Origin: Gammaproteobacteria bacterium
GTDB lineage: Bacteria; Pseudomonadota; Gammaproteobacteria; Pseudomonadales; JAUIKI01
NCBI GenBank assembly: GCA_030430875.1
Contig: JAUIKI010000094.1
Coordinates: 1-6,183, forward strand
DNA length: 6,183 nucleotides
Direction of reading: 5' to 3'
The notes below the pieces were generated by a model that saw only the letters and a list, made by a program, of their open reading frames with translations, was not told the origin of the DNA and made no database searches. The translations under genes were made by a program, and so were the position numbers. Below, piece after piece: positions 5,941 through 6,183 of the stretch; within the stretch, counting starts at the first letter, position 1; each line of letters begins with the position of its first letter.

Positions 5941-5947
5941 AATCATG

Positions 5948-5985
5948 ATAAAAGTTACAACGGATTGAGTGTGAATAACTTTTAT
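5948..5985. repeat. 10-bp perfect inverted repeat
   Basis: ATAAAAGTTA (5948-5957) and TAACTTTTAT (5976-5985) pair across an 18-nt loop. The flanks TG and TATCA nearly continue the symmetry. It follows the previous hairpin by 8 nt, making a compact structured block about 140-220 nt upstream of the gene at 6127. Confidence 0.55.
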
Positions 5986-6114
5986 TATCAGTAGATTAAT
6001 CAACCCACACAATGTTTCAAAAGAAGGGCTTGTTTTTGTTACTTCGTAGCATAAGCAATTCTAAATTTAACTATTACTGTGATTTTTTCAAATTTAATCC
6101 ACTGGATAATAATT

Positions 6115-6118
6115 AAGG
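6115..6118 (+). promoter_or_regulatory. Shine-Dalgarno of the gene starting at 6127
   Basis: AAGG lies 8 nt before the ATG at 6127, which supports that start for the gene cut by the window edge. Confidence 0.6.
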
Positions 6119-6126
6119 CGTAACAC

Positions 6127-6183
6127 ATGTCCATAATATCTCTTGCAGAAAGCTTTAATCAATATTTTGATATCATCTTGGGA
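6127..6183 (+). CDS. Partial gene start, possibly a PEP-CTERM/exosortase-associated acyltransferase
   Basis: Only 19 codons are present: ATG, then SIISLAESFNQYFDIILG, running off the window in an open frame. The pattern hydrophobic-(A)-x-x-FNQYF-(D/E)-(V/I) near the extreme N-terminus matches what I recall of the GNAT-fold PEP-CTERM/exosortase system-associated acyltransferases, which begin with a similar FNxYFEV segment before the first strand. These occur in exopolysaccharide/exosortase loci of Gram-negative bacteria. The AAGG ribosome binding site 8 nt upstream supports translation. Existence of a gene is likely; the family call is tentative because so little is visible. Confidence 0.5.
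   Translation, partial: MSIISLAESFNQYFDIILG

Larger units (their letters stand above)
5306..6126. other. Region without an intact gene: decayed coding scraps and inverted repeats
   Basis: About 820 nt lie between the terminator and the next start codon. The first half shows short minus-strand frames with protein-like composition but no good starts (5329-5442 and 5497-5607). The second half holds a run of inverted repeats (5846-5985). No RNA gene was recognised. The picture suits an intergenic region formed by gene decay plus a long regulatory leader for the gene at 6127. Confidence 0.5.

Overview
The window comes from an AT-rich bacterial genome, most likely a gammaproteobacterium. The pointers are a close RF3 (PrfC) homologue of E. 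coli type, two exported envelope or secreted proteins with Sec signal peptides, and the start of a gene whose first residues resemble the acyltransferases of PEP-CTERM/exosortase systems. The taxonomic call is an inference, not a demonstration.

Layout. Positions 56-1636 (minus) hold prfC, the RF3 translation GTPase, complete and intact. Positions 1799-2848 (minus) hold a predicted Met/His-rich outer-membrane beta-barrel protein. The two genes are co-directional but 150+ nt apart, and each has its own candidate promoter. Positions 2903-3063 look like a small non-autonomous transposable element (MITE). It has 18-bp perfect terminal inverted repeats, an imperfect palindrome running through its whole length, and a possible 3-bp TAT target duplication. 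It sits directly against the promoter of the beta-barrel gene. Positions 3064-3508 are a gene-free leader with a tandem palindromic operator-like repeat. Positions 3509-5239 (plus) encode a secreted seven-repeat FG-GAP (integrin-alpha-like) beta-propeller. It is followed by a third copy of the MITE end (5243-5260) and a strong intrinsic terminator (5278-5305).

Positions 5306-6126 contain no convincing intact gene. They carry minus-strand scraps that look like decayed coding sequence, and then a cluster of inverted repeats (5846-5985) upstream of the next gene. That gene starts at 6127 (plus) and runs off the window; its 19 visible residues suggest an exosortase-associated acyltransferase.

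Functional reading. prfC is housekeeping. From the beta-barrel gene onward the window is accessory and envelope-directed: an outer-membrane channel-like protein, a secreted Ca-binding-type propeller bracketed by copies of one transposon end, and the edge of a probable exopolysaccharide/PEP-CTERM locus. The most unusual structure is the three-copy 16-18 bp terminal repeat. One pair defines the MITE, and the outer pair (2903 and 5258) brackets the FG-GAP gene, as though it were cargo.
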